A stretch of DNA of 44,107 nt from Promethearchaeota archaeon (GCA_030620005.1 JAUXAJ010000004.1:1-44107); one strand, 5' to 3'; positions 1 through 8,785 are shown, counted from the stretch's first letter. The notes: generated from the letters alone by a model not told the origin. Numbers and translations are program-made.

Positions 1-1
1 A

Positions 2-736
2 TATGGTGGTGTTTGGGGCACGAACTTTGTGATGGCTCGGGTTGTTTTTCCCGCTATTGTTGGTCAAGAAAAATCATCCTTTTATTTTGCGCTAATGGCG
101 GGGTCAGACTACGATCAAGAATATGTAAATAGCACGTACGACGATAAATACGAAATATCATGTGCCATGCAAGCTGAATGGTATTATACAATTCACGGAT
201 TGAATGAAACTGCAAATTCAACAAGAAATTACCTGACATTATTTAAAGATCCTAAAGATTATGCTAATTTATGGCGTGACTACAATGATTTGGCCGATAC
301 ACTTAATAATGAATTCATGATTAAGTTTTTTGCTGGGGCCCTTCCAAAACTCACCAGAGACGAATTTTTATGGAAACTTGTCTTGAAAGGGATAGCCGTT
401 GGAGCACCAACAGAAGAGTACTTAACAACATTAACCACCGAACTTGGCTGTAGCATGAATGTAGAAGTAAATGGAAATGTTCTTTCTTTTCAAAAATCTG
501 GAAATGAAAATTATGAAGTCGAAATTGCTTACGGTATGGGACAACTTGGAATAATGTCATCGCTCGGAACAATGTCATCGTTAACTATTAAAAATGCTGA
601 TAATAACATCGTATATATGATTACAACATCGCATTCAAGCACTTTAGTTTACATAATTCTAATTTGCTTAGTGATTGGTTGCGCAGGGTTAATATATTAT
701 TCAATACAGAGAAGAAAAAGAATATTGAGTTCGTAA
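2..736 (+). CDS. Surface protein, C-terminal part (partial at window start)
   Basis: The reading frame is open to the left edge, so the GTG/ATG pair near position 29 is probably internal and this is the tail of a longer gene. The visible part has a mostly polar domain with N-glycosylation-type sequons (for example NETANST) and Cys residues. A hydrophobic segment of about 20 residues (STLVYIILICLVIGCAGLIY) then precedes a basic end, QRRKRILSS. That layout is typical of an extracytoplasmic domain held by a C-terminal membrane helix with a cytoplasmic basic stop. No family was recognised. A T-rich tract follows the stop at about 749-757. Confidence 0.6.
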   Translation, partial: YGGVWGTNFVMARVVFPAIVGQEKSSFYFALMAGSDYDQEYVNSTYDDKYEISCAMQAEWYYTIHGLNETANSTRNYLTLFKDPKDYANLWRDYNDLADTLNNEFMIKFFAGALPKLTRDEFLWKLVLKGIAVGAPTEEYLTTLTTELGCSMNVEVNGNVLSFQKSGNENYEVEIAYGMGQLGIMSSLGTMSSLTIKNADNNIVYMITTSHSSTLVYIILICLVIGCAGLIYYSIQRRKRILSS

Positions 737-748
737 ATTTAAATTAAA

Positions 749-757
749 CTTTTTTTT
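749..757 (+). terminator. Oligo-T tract after the surface-protein gene
   Basis: A run of T residues begins about a dozen bases after the TAA stop. Archaeal intrinsic termination often needs only a T-rich tract on the non-template strand. The whole intergenic region is AT-rich, so this is only a candidate. Confidence 0.3.
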
Positions 758-916
758 ATTAAACTCTAATTTTTTATTTTATTTTAATTCATTTCTATTC
801 TACTATATAAGTGGAATCTTCTAGTATTAAAGACAATAAAGAAATTGAGTTATTAACTCCTCTTTTTTATAATTTAAAAAATATTATAAGAAAAAAAATA
901 TATAATTTATTGGTGT

Positions 917-974
917 GCTTTAGAATTTAAAATGTCTTGAATACTCGTCTAGTTTTAACTATTAATTCTAAAGC
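917..974. repeat. Inverted repeat downstream of the Hsp20 operon
   Basis: GCTTTAGAATT at 917-927 is perfectly complementary to AATTCTAAAGC at 964-974, with about 36 bases between. It starts 17 bases beyond the stop of the minus-strand Hsp20 gene, so a transcript running off that gene could fold here. It may be a 3' processing or termination hairpin. The remaining sequence of 737-991 is AT-rich and shows no gene. Confidence 0.4.
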
Positions 975-991
975 GCTCCACTTTTAACCTT

Positions 992-1498
992 CTAATTGTT
1001 AGTATTTTCGATATTTATGTCCTTTGGAGTCTTTTTCCAGATTTTTACTCTTAAAAGTCCATTCTGCATTGTTGATTTAATAGAATTCTCGTCTGCGTCT
1101 GCTGGTAGAGGGATGTCCATGTTTACATTGACAAATGTAAATAAATTCCTTAAAAACGGAATAGATCTCATGTCTGACTTAGATTTATCTTCAGTACTCT
1201 TCGTTTCTTTTTCAGTTGTTTTTGGTTTCCTTGCTGTTATGTTTATACTTCGACCTATTAACGAGACTTCGACGTCTTCCTTTGAACGCCCTGATAATGG
1301 AACTGTTATTTCGTAAGAATCTTCTAAAACCTCTAAATTGTACGGAACCCAGCCTTCGTAATGCCTAATGAATCCATGCCCGTGTTTTTTCATCATTTGT
1401 CCAAAATTTCTCATTTCATTGCCTCCATGACAGGGCACACCAAAAGCTGCCATTCTAAGGCCGTGTATTCCGGGACCATGTGGTCTTTCTTGACACAT
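992..1498 (-). CDS. Small heat shock protein, Hsp20/alpha-crystallin family (copy A)
   Basis: ATP-independent chaperone that holds unfolding proteins, acting as an oligomer in the cytoplasm. The 168-residue product has an N-terminal arm rich in His/Gly/Met. The alpha-crystallin domain follows from about residue 50: WVPYNLEVLEDSYEITVPLSG-like first strands, GRSKEDVEVSLIGRSINITA, and the conserved late-domain motif NGLLRVKIWKK. A charged Lys/Glu/Ser loop (about residues 92-110) separates the halves. The start was chosen because the first five residues, MCQER, are shared with the adjacent paralog. The conserved C-terminal IxI/V motif is weak (DINIEN). Last gene of a likely four-gene minus-strand operon. 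Confidence 0.9.
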   Translation of the reverse strand: MCQERPHGPGIHGLRMAAFGVPCHGGNEMRNFGQMMKKHGHGFIRHYEGWVPYNLEVLEDSYEITVPLSGRSKEDVEVSLIGRSINITARKPKTTEKETKSTEDKSKSDMRSIPFLRNLFTFVNVNMDIPLPADADENSIKSTMQNGLLRVKIWKKTPKDINIENTNN

Positions 1499-1570
1499 TT
1501 TTATTTACCTCTTTTTTTTGTATTTTTTATTGAATTTTTTTAAAATTTTATATAATTCTTTTTATTGATT

Positions 1571-2038
1571 TTACTTATTTTCTTCACCATCAACATTGAT
1601 GGTTCTTGGTGGTTTCTTCCCAATTCTTATTGTTAACAGCCCATTTCTCATTCTTGGTTTAACATCTTCATGATCTGCATCGGCACGCAAAGGAATGTCC
1701 ATGTTCACTTCAATAAAAGTGAAAAAATTTTTCAAAAACGGGCTGACCCCCCTCCCAGGTTTTTCTTCAATTGGTTCTTGTTTATCTTCAGTTTCAGCAA
1801 TTTTTGGCTTTTTTGCAGATATATTTAAGCTGTTGTCTATTAAGGAGACCTTAACATCTTCCTTCGAACGACCTGGCAATGGCACCACTATTAAATAATA
1901 ATCTCCAAAATCCTGAAGATTGTAGGGAACCCAATTTCCATACATTTGCATGGAATTCCTAAAATGATGCCCTACTGCGTGCAATATTGCCGGAATATCT
2001 TTAAATGGAAAATGCCAGCAATTTCTTTCTTGACACAT
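1571..2038 (-). CDS. Small heat shock protein, Hsp20/alpha-crystallin family (copy B)
   Basis: A 155-residue paralog of the next gene downstream. It shares the N-terminal MCQER, the WVPYNL entry to the alpha-crystallin domain, GRSKEDVKVSLIDNSLNISAKKPK, an acidic variable loop, EVNMDIPL.ADAD, and the closing NGLLTIRIGKK. The C-terminal RTINV resembles the IxV tail that docks neighbouring subunits. The two copies differ mainly in the N-terminal arm and the loop, the parts that set oligomer geometry and client choice. They are probably an old tandem duplication. A very T-rich tract on the plus strand (2045-2092) lies immediately upstream, in the leader or the gap after the PadR gene. Confidence 0.9.
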   Translation of the reverse strand: MCQERNCWHFPFKDIPAILHAVGHHFRNSMQMYGNWVPYNLQDFGDYYLIVVPLPGRSKEDVKVSLIDNSLNISAKKPKIAETEDKQEPIEEKPGRGVSPFLKNFFTFIEVNMDIPLRADADHEDVKPRMRNGLLTIRIGKKPPRTINVDGEENK

Positions 2039-2117
2039 GTTTTCTACCTCTCTTTTTTTTTTTTTTTCTTTTTTTCTTTCTTTCTTTATTAAAAATTAAA
2101 TAGATTTAATATAGTTT

Positions 2118-2771
2118 TTATAACTCAGCTTCATAGTCCTCGTCGTCGTCAATAATTTCAATTGGTTTAGCGTCTTGATTTCTTTTTTCTCTCATTTTTT
2201 CTAACTTTGTCTCGTGATCTTGGATTCGTTTTTCTATTTTTTCTATTTGATTTTTCAAACCCATTTTTCTTTTTCTGAGGTTTGAAATAATCCCTTCAAT
2301 TTTGTAGATATTGCTCAATGAACAATCCAACTCGTTAACTTTTTCGTCAATGAAATTCTCCCGAAATGGAAAGCACGATAATATATCTTCAAAAAATTTC
2401 TCGTTTGGAATTGCCGCCTTTACCACTGTTCTGATGTAATCTCCAAGACTACTAATACTAGGTTGTAGATTATCTATCGTGACTTTTTTTAAAACTTCAA
2501 TTCCTCGATCCGTGATTCGATACATTTTCTTTTGACGATTCTTTTCCAATATTTCCTCAATTACGACAAAGCTCTTATCTGCTAACCGGCTTAATAATGG
2601 ATATATAGTTCCTGCTGACGCCTTCCATAAACCTTTAAAATCCTTATTGATCTCTTGACTTATTCCATATCCCGAAATCCCATTATTGTTTTTTACAATG
2701 GATAGAACCAATATATCGAGACCTGAAAGTTTCCCACTATGGTATCCGCTAAACTTCTTCCCAAAAAACAC
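2118..2771 (-). CDS. PadR-family transcriptional regulator
   Basis: DNA-binding regulator with an N-terminal winged helix. GLDILVLSIV, then GYGISQEI, then the PadR signature GTIYPLLSRL and the wing LEKNRQKKMYRITDRGIEVL cover about residues 17-95. The C-terminal half is a long charged coiled coil (about 150-205), a usual dimerisation region, ending in an acidic tail. At 217 residues it is longer than minimal PadR proteins and fits the family form with a C-terminal helical domain. It lies 9 bases after an unknown gene and about 80 bases before two Hsp20 genes on the same strand, so it may control the chaperones or its own operon. The ligand is unknown. Confidence 0.85.
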   Translation of the reverse strand: MFFGKKFSGYHSGKLSGLDILVLSIVKNNNGISGYGISQEINKDFKGLWKASAGTIYPLLSRLADKSFVVIEEILEKNRQKKMYRITDRGIEVLKKVTIDNLQPSISSLGDYIRTVVKAAIPNEKFFEDILSCFPFRENFIDEKVNELDCSLSNIYKIEGIISNLRKRKMGLKNQIEKIEKRIQDHETKLEKMREKRNQDAKPIEIIDDDEDYEAEL

Positions 2772-2780
2772 TTTTTAAAA

Positions 2781-3185
2781 TCACCTTGCAATCATTGAAA
2801 TAATTGAGTTATTGTTTGGTAAAAATTCACTTTTTATAATTGTTAGGCTTTTTTCTCTGTCATCGCGAAATAGTTGATTAAGATCTCTCCCTAACGAACT
2901 ATAAATATCGCCAGGAAAGTTTTCAAATAGCGCTATCGAAATGATCAAGACATTTTTTACAAAATCCTTGTTATCATTGCCCCTATTATTTAATTCGTTC
3001 ATTATTTTTATTATAAAACGGTTTTTCCAGATTTCTTTGTTTTCTTGACTAATTCCTTTACTTTTTGCCTGCCCCATTAATTTCAAGTAAAAATCAAGTT
3101 CTTTGTCAGTGCTAAATGTCATGTTACTTTTCTCTTTTAATTCTATCATTTTATACCAAACACTTTTTTTATTCGATATTCTCAT
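2781..3185 (-). CDS. Hypothetical protein, first gene of PadR/Hsp20 operon
   Basis: A 134-residue, mostly helical, soluble protein with no family recognised. It contains a motif-free mix of charged helices (KELDFYLKLMGQAKSKG, FVKNVLIISIALFENFPGD). An internal Met (MIELKEKSNM, residue 13) is an alternative start. It is separated from the PadR gene by only 9 bases, so the two are almost certainly co-transcribed and could act together as sensor and regulator. That is inference only. Confidence 0.6.
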   Translation of the reverse strand: MRISNKKSVWYKMIELKEKSNMTFSTDKELDFYLKLMGQAKSKGISQENKEIWKNRFIIKIMNELNNRGNDNKDFVKNVLIISIALFENFPGDIYSSLGRDLNQLFRDDREKSLTIIKSEFLPNNNSIISMIAR

Positions 3186-3241
3186 TCGATTTTTTTAAAA
3201 CGAACATTAATATCATAAATCAATATAATAAAGTAATCATG

Positions 3242-3256
3242 GGTATTTAAATATAT
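3242..3256 (-). promoter_or_regulatory. Candidate TATA element for the PadR/Hsp20 operon
   Basis: Read on the minus strand, ATATATTTAAATA lies about 60 bases upstream of the first gene. It is an AT-rich match to an archaeal TBP site on an AT-rich background. The rest of 3186-3526 is low-complexity T/A-rich sequence with no other recognisable element. Confidence 0.3.
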
Positions 3257-3526
3257 CGGAAATCGAATATGTCATTAGCACCACACGATTGGGGAAAAGA
3301 AGCAAAAAATTATAAAAACAAAAAAACTTTTTCTTAAATTATTATAAACAGATCTATTTAAAGCCAATTAATTATTTATTTATCAAAATTGGATGATTTT
3401 TTCTGGGCCTTTTTGATTTTGGGCGATTTTTCAGATTTTATCTTGCTGTGGTTCGATTTTTCGTAATGAAAGGAGTTTTACGAAAAGTGTTCTTATAGCT
3501 GATTTCCATTTCTGGATTGGTTTTTT

Positions 3527-3941
3527 TTGGCATTTTTTTTACCGAATCCGAAGGCATGGTTCCTTTACCCCGAATTTTACGATTATTATCCCATCGTGGT
3601 ATCAGAACAGGAGTATGATTACATCTTAGAAGAAGAAGAAAATATTGCAAACTTCCCCTACAATAATTCAACGATTTTTACTAAGAATAGGATTAAATCC
3701 TATCGCTGATTCTACAACTAATTTGCTAAATGATGTCCGGTTTACACAAGAAATTCTTTCGTTTACCAGAAAATACGCACGTGAATTCATTGGAACGAGT
3801 AAGAACGCTAAAGAATTGCTGTCTCGGCTCTATTACAAGGAATCTGACATCGACACGAACAAAAACGCAATTATCAAAAATTTATTTGACGGGCTCAGTT
3901 ACGACGACGCAAAGTTAAAATACGGCATTAGCAAGCTGTAA
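3527..3941 (+). pseudogene. Frameshifted small ORF pair, unknown protein relic
   Basis: Two plus-strand frames overlap. One (from a TTG at 3527) reads MAFFLPNPKAWFLYPEFYDY then SEQEYDYILEEEENI. The other (to the TAA at 3941) reads TIIQRFLLRIGLNPIADSTT then NLFDGLSYDDAKLKYGISKL. They join into one plausible protein of about 135 residues if a one-base shift occurred near 3640. The codons are somewhat richer in GC than the neighbours, which suggests a transferred fragment. No family was recognised. It could instead be two unrelated spurious frames. Confidence 0.4.
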
Positions 3942-3979
3942 ACTAGGACATCAAAAAACAATAGGTGTGTTATCATTTA

Positions 3980-4043
3980 TATTCAAGTGTTTATTTATTT
4001 AATTCAATTGTTATTCAAGTGGTTATTTATTTATTTTAATTTT
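3980..4043. repeat. Imperfect 32-bp tandem repeat
   Basis: TATTCAAGTG followed by (G/T)TTATTTATTTA recurs with a 32-base period (units starting at 3980 and 4012). It sits between the broken ORF and the next minus-strand ORF and overlaps the end of the latter. It probably arose by slippage or local duplication. Confidence 0.5.
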
Positions 4044-4280
4044 TTGGTGATTTAAAATGCCTGATTTTCTCGAAGGGTTTTTTCGATCCAATTGGATATC
4101 TCTCAAAGTTGCGTGAATATCGTCCAACACTTCGTTCAACCTTGTAGATTTTTTATAATACCCAATAAAAGTAAAATCAAAAATATCTAATGATAAAATC
4201 TTAGTAGATTTATCGTAGCGAAATCTTTCCTTGGGAATTTCAAACTTTCGAAATTTTTGCAGAGGATTCACTTCCCTCAC
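4023..4280 (-). CDS. Hypothetical small protein
   Basis: An 85-residue basic protein. The core EIPKERFRYDKSTKILSLDI followed by FTFIGYYKKSTRLNE suggests a beta-rich small fold, then a basic helical tail. No family was recognised. The second tandem-repeat unit overlaps its 3' end, so the tail may be newly acquired. It could be a fragment of a larger lost gene. The 250 bases upstream to 4530 hold no gene that I can support. Confidence 0.4.
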   Translation of the reverse strand: MREVNPLQKFRKFEIPKERFRYDKSTKILSLDIFDFTFIGYYKKSTRLNEVLDDIHATLRDIQLDRKNPSRKSGILNHQKIKINK

Positions 4281-4530
4281 TTTTTTAAAACGATAAGTAT
4301 TTGTTTCTAAATTTCTTAAAATTAACGATTAAGTCACATAATGTTTATTGCTTTTATCAATATTTCTATCAAGGTTCATTTTAGCCGTTCTTAGGAGGTT
4401 TCGCAAAATTTCTAACCGTCCTTTCAATTAATGGAATCATCGAATCGCATTCTTTTGTTTGAACTGAATTTTTGATACAAGTTTTAGAGAGAAGTAAGTT
4501 TAATTAAGAAGTCGGTACTAATAACAATGA

Positions 4531-5355
4531 TTGCACTTGACAAATGTAAATTCGATTTTAGATGAGTTATTAGCTGATATGGATAAATTGGGAAGAATTG
4601 AAGTAATCAAGCGTTTACACAATTTATATCTTGAATCGGATAACAAAAACACGAGGGTAAGAATTTTAGAAATATTGAACCAACTAAAAGACAACACTCA
4701 TTATGAAGAAAGTGAAAATTATTTTCTCTCAGATGTAGATCCAGATGTTAGAATCGAAGCTGCGAAACTATTAGCTTTTAATTATAGCGAAAAAAAAGCC
4801 ATAAAACCCCTGATTTGGGTATTGGAAAATGATAGAAAAGAAGAACTAAAAAATTCAGCACTAAATTTATTAGTCGCTTTTGCTTATCGAGAGGAATTCA
4901 AGAGCCTTATAGTAGAAAGTCTAAAAAAAACTTTAATGAGTTCTAACAATAAAATGAAAATGGATGTTATTGAAGCTTTAGGAATTATTAAAGAACAGTC
5001 CGCTGTTAACGACTTAATAGAAATGTTAGATTCTTCCAACAAGTTAGTTCGCATTCGTGCCATACAAGCCTTGGGAAACATAAAAAATGAAAAAGCCGTT
5101 CCAAGATTAATCGATAATCTTTCACTAGAAAGCTCTGATATATGGAAATTTGCATTTGAAGCGTTGAGAAAAATGTTAAATATAGAAACTTTAATTAAAT
5201 CATTAAAGAAAAAGTTAAAAGTAACAGATCAGCTCGAACACGATTTTGAAAGCAAACTCTTCAAGCATGGAATCATTAAAGCCTTGCACGAATTAGGGGA
5301 GAAAAAAGAAGTTAAATTGAAGAATTATTCTGATATTTTAGATGAATTTTTTTAA
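4531..5355 (+). CDS. HEAT-repeat (PBS-lyase-like) protein
   Basis: A 274-residue alpha-solenoid. About five to six helical-pair repeats are visible, with the PBS-lyase/HEAT pattern, for example DPDVRIEAAKLLAFNYSEKK, NKMKMDVIEALGIIKEQSAV and NKLVRIRAIQALGNIKNEKA followed by VPRLI. Such proteins are protein-binding scaffolds, not enzymes. The frame begins at a TTG directly after an in-frame TGA. An internal ATG (MDKLGRIEV, codon 16) is the best alternative start because no clear ribosome site precedes the TTG. It converges with the next gene, leaving only 19 bases between the stops. Confidence 0.8.
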   Translation: MHLTNVNSILDELLADMDKLGRIEVIKRLHNLYLESDNKNTRVRILEILNQLKDNTHYEESENYFLSDVDPDVRIEAAKLLAFNYSEKKAIKPLIWVLENDRKEELKNSALNLLVAFAYREEFKSLIVESLKKTLMSSNNKMKMDVIEALGIIKEQSAVNDLIEMLDSSNKLVRIRAIQALGNIKNEKAVPRLIDNLSLESSDIWKFAFEALRKMLNIETLIKSLKKKLKVTDQLEHDFESKLFKHGIIKALHELGEKKEVKLKNYSDILDEFF

Positions 5356-5374
5356 TTGCGAATCAATTTTGTTA

Positions 5375-6751
5375 CTATTTAATACTCGCTTGGAGTTTTG
5401 CAATTTTTTTATTGAGTTTTTTAATTCTTGCTACAACCTCCTCAGATACAACGCGTTGTTCGAGAATTTGCACGGCTTTTTTAAAATGGTTAATGCTATT
5501 GATATAATCCTTTTTCTTCTCGGCACTTTCACCTGCCCTCATTGTGTAAATAAATTCCATTCGGTTGATCTTTTCGTTAATATCAGATATCTTGGAAGAT
5601 ATCGAGCTTATCTTTTTTTCAAGCTTCAATTTATCTGCCAAATATAGCGCTTTTTCATACTCTTTCTTAGCTTCTTGATATATCGAAGCTTTTTCTGCGG
5701 TTTTCGCCTTTTTAACGAATTGTTTCATCAAATTTTCGGCTGTTTCGTAATCTATTTCATTAATTTTTTCTTTCAGTCCATTTAATGCATCTTCGTCGTT
5801 AATAATAATTGAAGAAATTACTTTAGTGTCTTCAACTTTCTTGGCGCGAGTTTCTTGAAGGACTTTGAAATCAGTAACGGCTGTTTCCAGCGTTGTTGGA
5901 ACAATTACGCCCGCTTCTAGGAGCAAAAATATTTCGTACAGAATAACTTTGGATTCCTTATTCACGAGCTTTTGAACTGTATCTAGTAAATTATAAATGA
6001 AAAAGAAAGGTTTTGATGTAAGAAGTTCTTTCGCAACTTGTATTACAGCTTTTTTAATATCGTTGTTGCTAATCTCTTCCATGGTGTCTGGTGCAATCGT
6101 ATGAGTCAATGTCATTGGGAACACTAAATTTATGTTAAATACATCAACGATGAATTCTATTGCTTCTGAAAAATTAAACATTCCTTTTTTTTGTAGATTT
6201 AAAAGGTTATTTTGAAATTTTGTTTCAAATTTGTATAAGAAATCCAAGACATTCTTCTTGATATCGCTGTTTGCCTTACTATCTAGTATCATGCATATCC
6301 TGCATAAATTTCCCTCTTTTATTAGCATGTTAAAGTCTTGATACTGGAGTTCATAAAATTGGAGGATATTTTTAGAGTTTTTTCCTTGTTCGGGAATTCT
6401 TGATTCTGAAAAATTGATATTCGCTTGAATGAATCCACTCACGATAGATAGATCCATTTTGGTACCGGAAACAGGGTAATTAATAATTTCTAAACCCGAG
6501 ATTTTATCCATTAAAATTATATGCTTGATGTTCAACACATTTAAAAATTTTTGCCAAATGATATCTCTAAACATTTCAACTCGTTTTCCTTCCGAATCCA
6601 TGTCGTAAATCCTAATTCCAGAGTTTACTTCGAGACCTATTTCCATCAATTTTTCTTTAACGCATTCAGCACAATAACTTGGATAGTTGGCGCAGTTAGC
6701 CTTATCCACGCCACAATTAAAACCTAATCGACTAACTTCAAAATAAACCAT
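5375..6751 (-). CDS. Cys-rich / longin-like / TPR-like protein
   Basis: A 458-residue multidomain protein. Residues 13-30 carry C-x6-C-x6-C-x2-C, a possible zinc or Fe-S site. Residues about 74-215 have a strand-strand-helix, three-strand, two-helix order (HIILMDKISGLEIINYPV; FYELQYQDFNMLI; LCRICMILDS; VLDFLYKFETKF) that resembles longin/roadblock-type domains, which bind small GTPases in Asgard archaea and eukaryotes. About 225-298 looks like a winged helix (VILYEIFLLLEAGVIVP). Residues 335-455 contain two TPR-like helical hairpins (AKKEYEKALYLADK; SINHFKKAVQILEQ). The function is unknown. The fold assignments come from pattern reading and are uncertain. Confidence 0.6.
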   Translation of the reverse strand: MVYFEVSRLGFNCGVDKANCANYPSYCAECVKEKLMEIGLEVNSGIRIYDMDSEGKRVEMFRDIIWQKFLNVLNIKHIILMDKISGLEIINYPVSGTKMDLSIVSGFIQANINFSESRIPEQGKNSKNILQFYELQYQDFNMLIKEGNLCRICMILDSKANSDIKKNVLDFLYKFETKFQNNLLNLQKKGMFNFSEAIEFIVDVFNINLVFPMTLTHTIAPDTMEEISNNDIKKAVIQVAKELLTSKPFFFIYNLLDTVQKLVNKESKVILYEIFLLLEAGVIVPTTLETAVTDFKVLQETRAKKVEDTKVISSIIINDEDALNGLKEKINEIDYETAENLMKQFVKKAKTAEKASIYQEAKKEYEKALYLADKLKLEKKISSISSKISDINEKINRMEFIYTMRAGESAEKKKDYINSINHFKKAVQILEQRVVSEEVVARIKKLNKKIAKLQASIK

Positions 6752-6932
6752 ATATAACCACTAATTAAAAAACCCAAAACTAAATACATTCCTTTATAAT
6801 TAATATAATTAACGGTAAAATTTAAGTTTTAAGCAATTGATGCCATATCGAGTTATTAGCTTTCTCTAAATTAATTTAAAGACAACAACCAATAAGTTCT
6901 GAGAGGTTTTTGAAAGAAATAAAAAAATGAGA

Positions 6933-7139
6933 CTAAATGGCTTCTGGAGGTTCTTGAGTTTGATCCTCTCCAAATTTCTTGTACTGACCTTTCACTTCTT
7001 CTAATGTTATTGTTATGACGGCGTGGTATGAATGATGCTTTTCAAATTCTTTAATTAATAACAAGTTTTTATGGTCATTTGGTCGGATTAAAACATATTC
7101 TTTACACTTAAAACAAGCTCTTACACGCATCTTTACCAT
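6933..7139 (-). CDS. Small zinc-finger-like protein
   Basis: A 68-residue protein with ACFKCKEYV near the N-terminus and a His cluster (EKHHSYHAV) about 30 residues later. This is a plausible single Cys2-His2 type metal site. Met4 (MRVRACFKC) is an alternative start. Small orphan zinc-binding proteins of this size are common in archaea. No partner is evident. The flanking gaps (6752-6932 and 7140-7315) are AT-rich and empty. Confidence 0.6.
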   Translation of the reverse strand: MVKMRVRACFKCKEYVLIRPNDHKNLLLIKEFEKHHSYHAVITITLEEVKGQYKKFGEDQTQEPPEAI

Positions 7140-7315
7140 CCCCTTTATAAATCCTTACAAGTTAATAATTTAACTCTAAGTTTTATTAATTTATAAGATT
7201 ATTTTAACATTTCTATTATTTTTTAAATGCATGTTATTTAATGTGTGTCTATGAGAGCTTGCCCATAGAAATATTCGATGTATAATAACATAAATATTTC
7301 AGAATAACTAAGAAA

Positions 7316-8751
7316 TTAATTAATTAATTCAATCTGTTGGCTTATTTTTTCTTTTTTGGTCGATATAACATCCATTACACAATCAAAACAAGATTGATTC
7401 TCGTCCAAACCAATTGCATCCATTAACCCCTCGATGGATTGGTATTTCAAAGAATCTGCTTGAATGTAATTTTTAATTACACTCACATAATTTTTATTAT
7501 TTTTGATTTTCTCTTGATACGCAATTAATAATTCTCGATTTGAAAAACTACTATTTATTTCGCAACTATTTATTATTGGAGGGGAGCTGATTCTCATGTG
7601 TATTGACTTAGAACCCGTATTTCTCAGGATAGTAATTATTTTTTTAATAGTAATTCCGCTAAGGATTGAATCATCAATTAAAATGATATCTTTTCCATTA
7701 ACAATTGGTTTTACTGGATTTAACTTTTCGTTTACATCACTTTTCAGTTGCCATAAATATCTATTTTTCATTAAACCTTCCATGTATGGGATTTTTGACT
7801 CCCACGCATAGCCCATCGCAGCGCATCTTCCAGAATCAGGAATAGGTACTACTATTGCATCCTTATAAGAGTGAATTTCACTTCGAGCCAAATTTCTTTC
7901 TAATTTATATCTCACATCAGCGACGGAGATACCATCGATAATTGAATCTGGTCGAGCAAAATAGACATATTCAAAATGGCAAATTCCACATCTTTCTCGA
8001 TGTATTATTTGAAATCATTTAACACCGCTCACGGGGTTAATGGATATAATTTCTCCAGGTTTAATATCATCTTTTAGATATCCTCCTAATACATCAATGG
8101 AACACGATTCAGATGAAATGATATAAAACTTCTTGTCTTCCACTTTTAATTTTCCAAGGCATAACGGCTTGTATTCTATCGGATCTCGCATGGCGTAGAT
8201 TTCTCCAGTGTTTTCTAATAGAACTAAAGAAAAAGACCCCTTTAAAGCCTTCATTACTAATCTTAATGCGTCTAACATGTTTTCTGAATATTTCGAAAAG
8301 GTTTCAATTAAGGTTGCTATTAATTCTACATCAGAATCTCCTGCAAAAATTCTCCCCATTTTTCCCAATTTTAAGTTCATTTCCTTGTGGTTTGTTATAA
8401 CACCATTAAAGGCCAGAGAGAATTGCAATTTTTCAGATTTAAAATGATAGGGCTGAGCGTTGTTAATATTGAGCCTTTTTTTTGATCCATAACACACATG
8501 ACCAATACCTACATTCCCGGTAAACGATCTTAAAGTTTGTGGATTAAGAACTTTTGAAACAAGTCCTCTCCTTTTATACACATCCATTGTTCCATCACAT
8601 TAAATCATAACAATCCCGAGAACAATTGTCCTCGATGTTGTATCGACATGAGTCCTGAATAAATTAACCCTGGAACTGAATAAGTAAAATCTTAACACGA
8701 AATTGTGAAAATACCGCAATATTCTCGTAATTTATCCTCTTTTAAAGACAT
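7316..8751 (-). pseudogene. purF: Broken amidophosphoribosyltransferase (purF)
   Basis: PurF makes phosphoribosylamine from PRPP and glutamine, the first step of purine synthesis. Homology runs from REYCGIFTIS (catalytic Cys) and SGLMSIQHRGQ, through CDGTMDVYKRRGLVSKV, GNVGIGHV, and AFNGVITN, to the PRTase part FEYVYFARPDSIIDGIS, PIPDSGRCAAMGYA, and DDSILSGI. It is disabled by an in-frame TAA at 8692-8694, a TGA at 8605-8607, a frameshift near 8600, and a TGA at 8015-8017 in the middle of the protein. The PRPP loop has also decayed (DDSILSG where DDSIVRGTT is usual), and several residues after LMKNRY are missing. Two open pieces (8587-8015 and 7915-7316) lie in the same frame. It begins 34 bases after purL. 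Confidence 0.92.
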
Positions 8752-8785
8752 TTTTAAGATTTAGAAATTATTTTTGTTTAAAATT

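Noticed and set aside
996..1316. Plus-strand frames inside the Hsp20 genes
   Set aside because: They are antisense shadows of well-supported alpha-crystallin genes.
2045..2092. Long T/CT-rich tract as a regulatory element
   Set aside because: It is simple low-complexity sequence in an AT-rich genome, with no structure or motif beyond composition.
8015..8017. In-frame TGA in purF read as selenocysteine or tryptophan
   Set aside because: The same gene has a TAA, another TGA and a frameshift. TGA ends several intact genes here (for example the second GlmM and both MaoC genes), and the site is not a conserved Cys position in PurF. Decay explains all of it.
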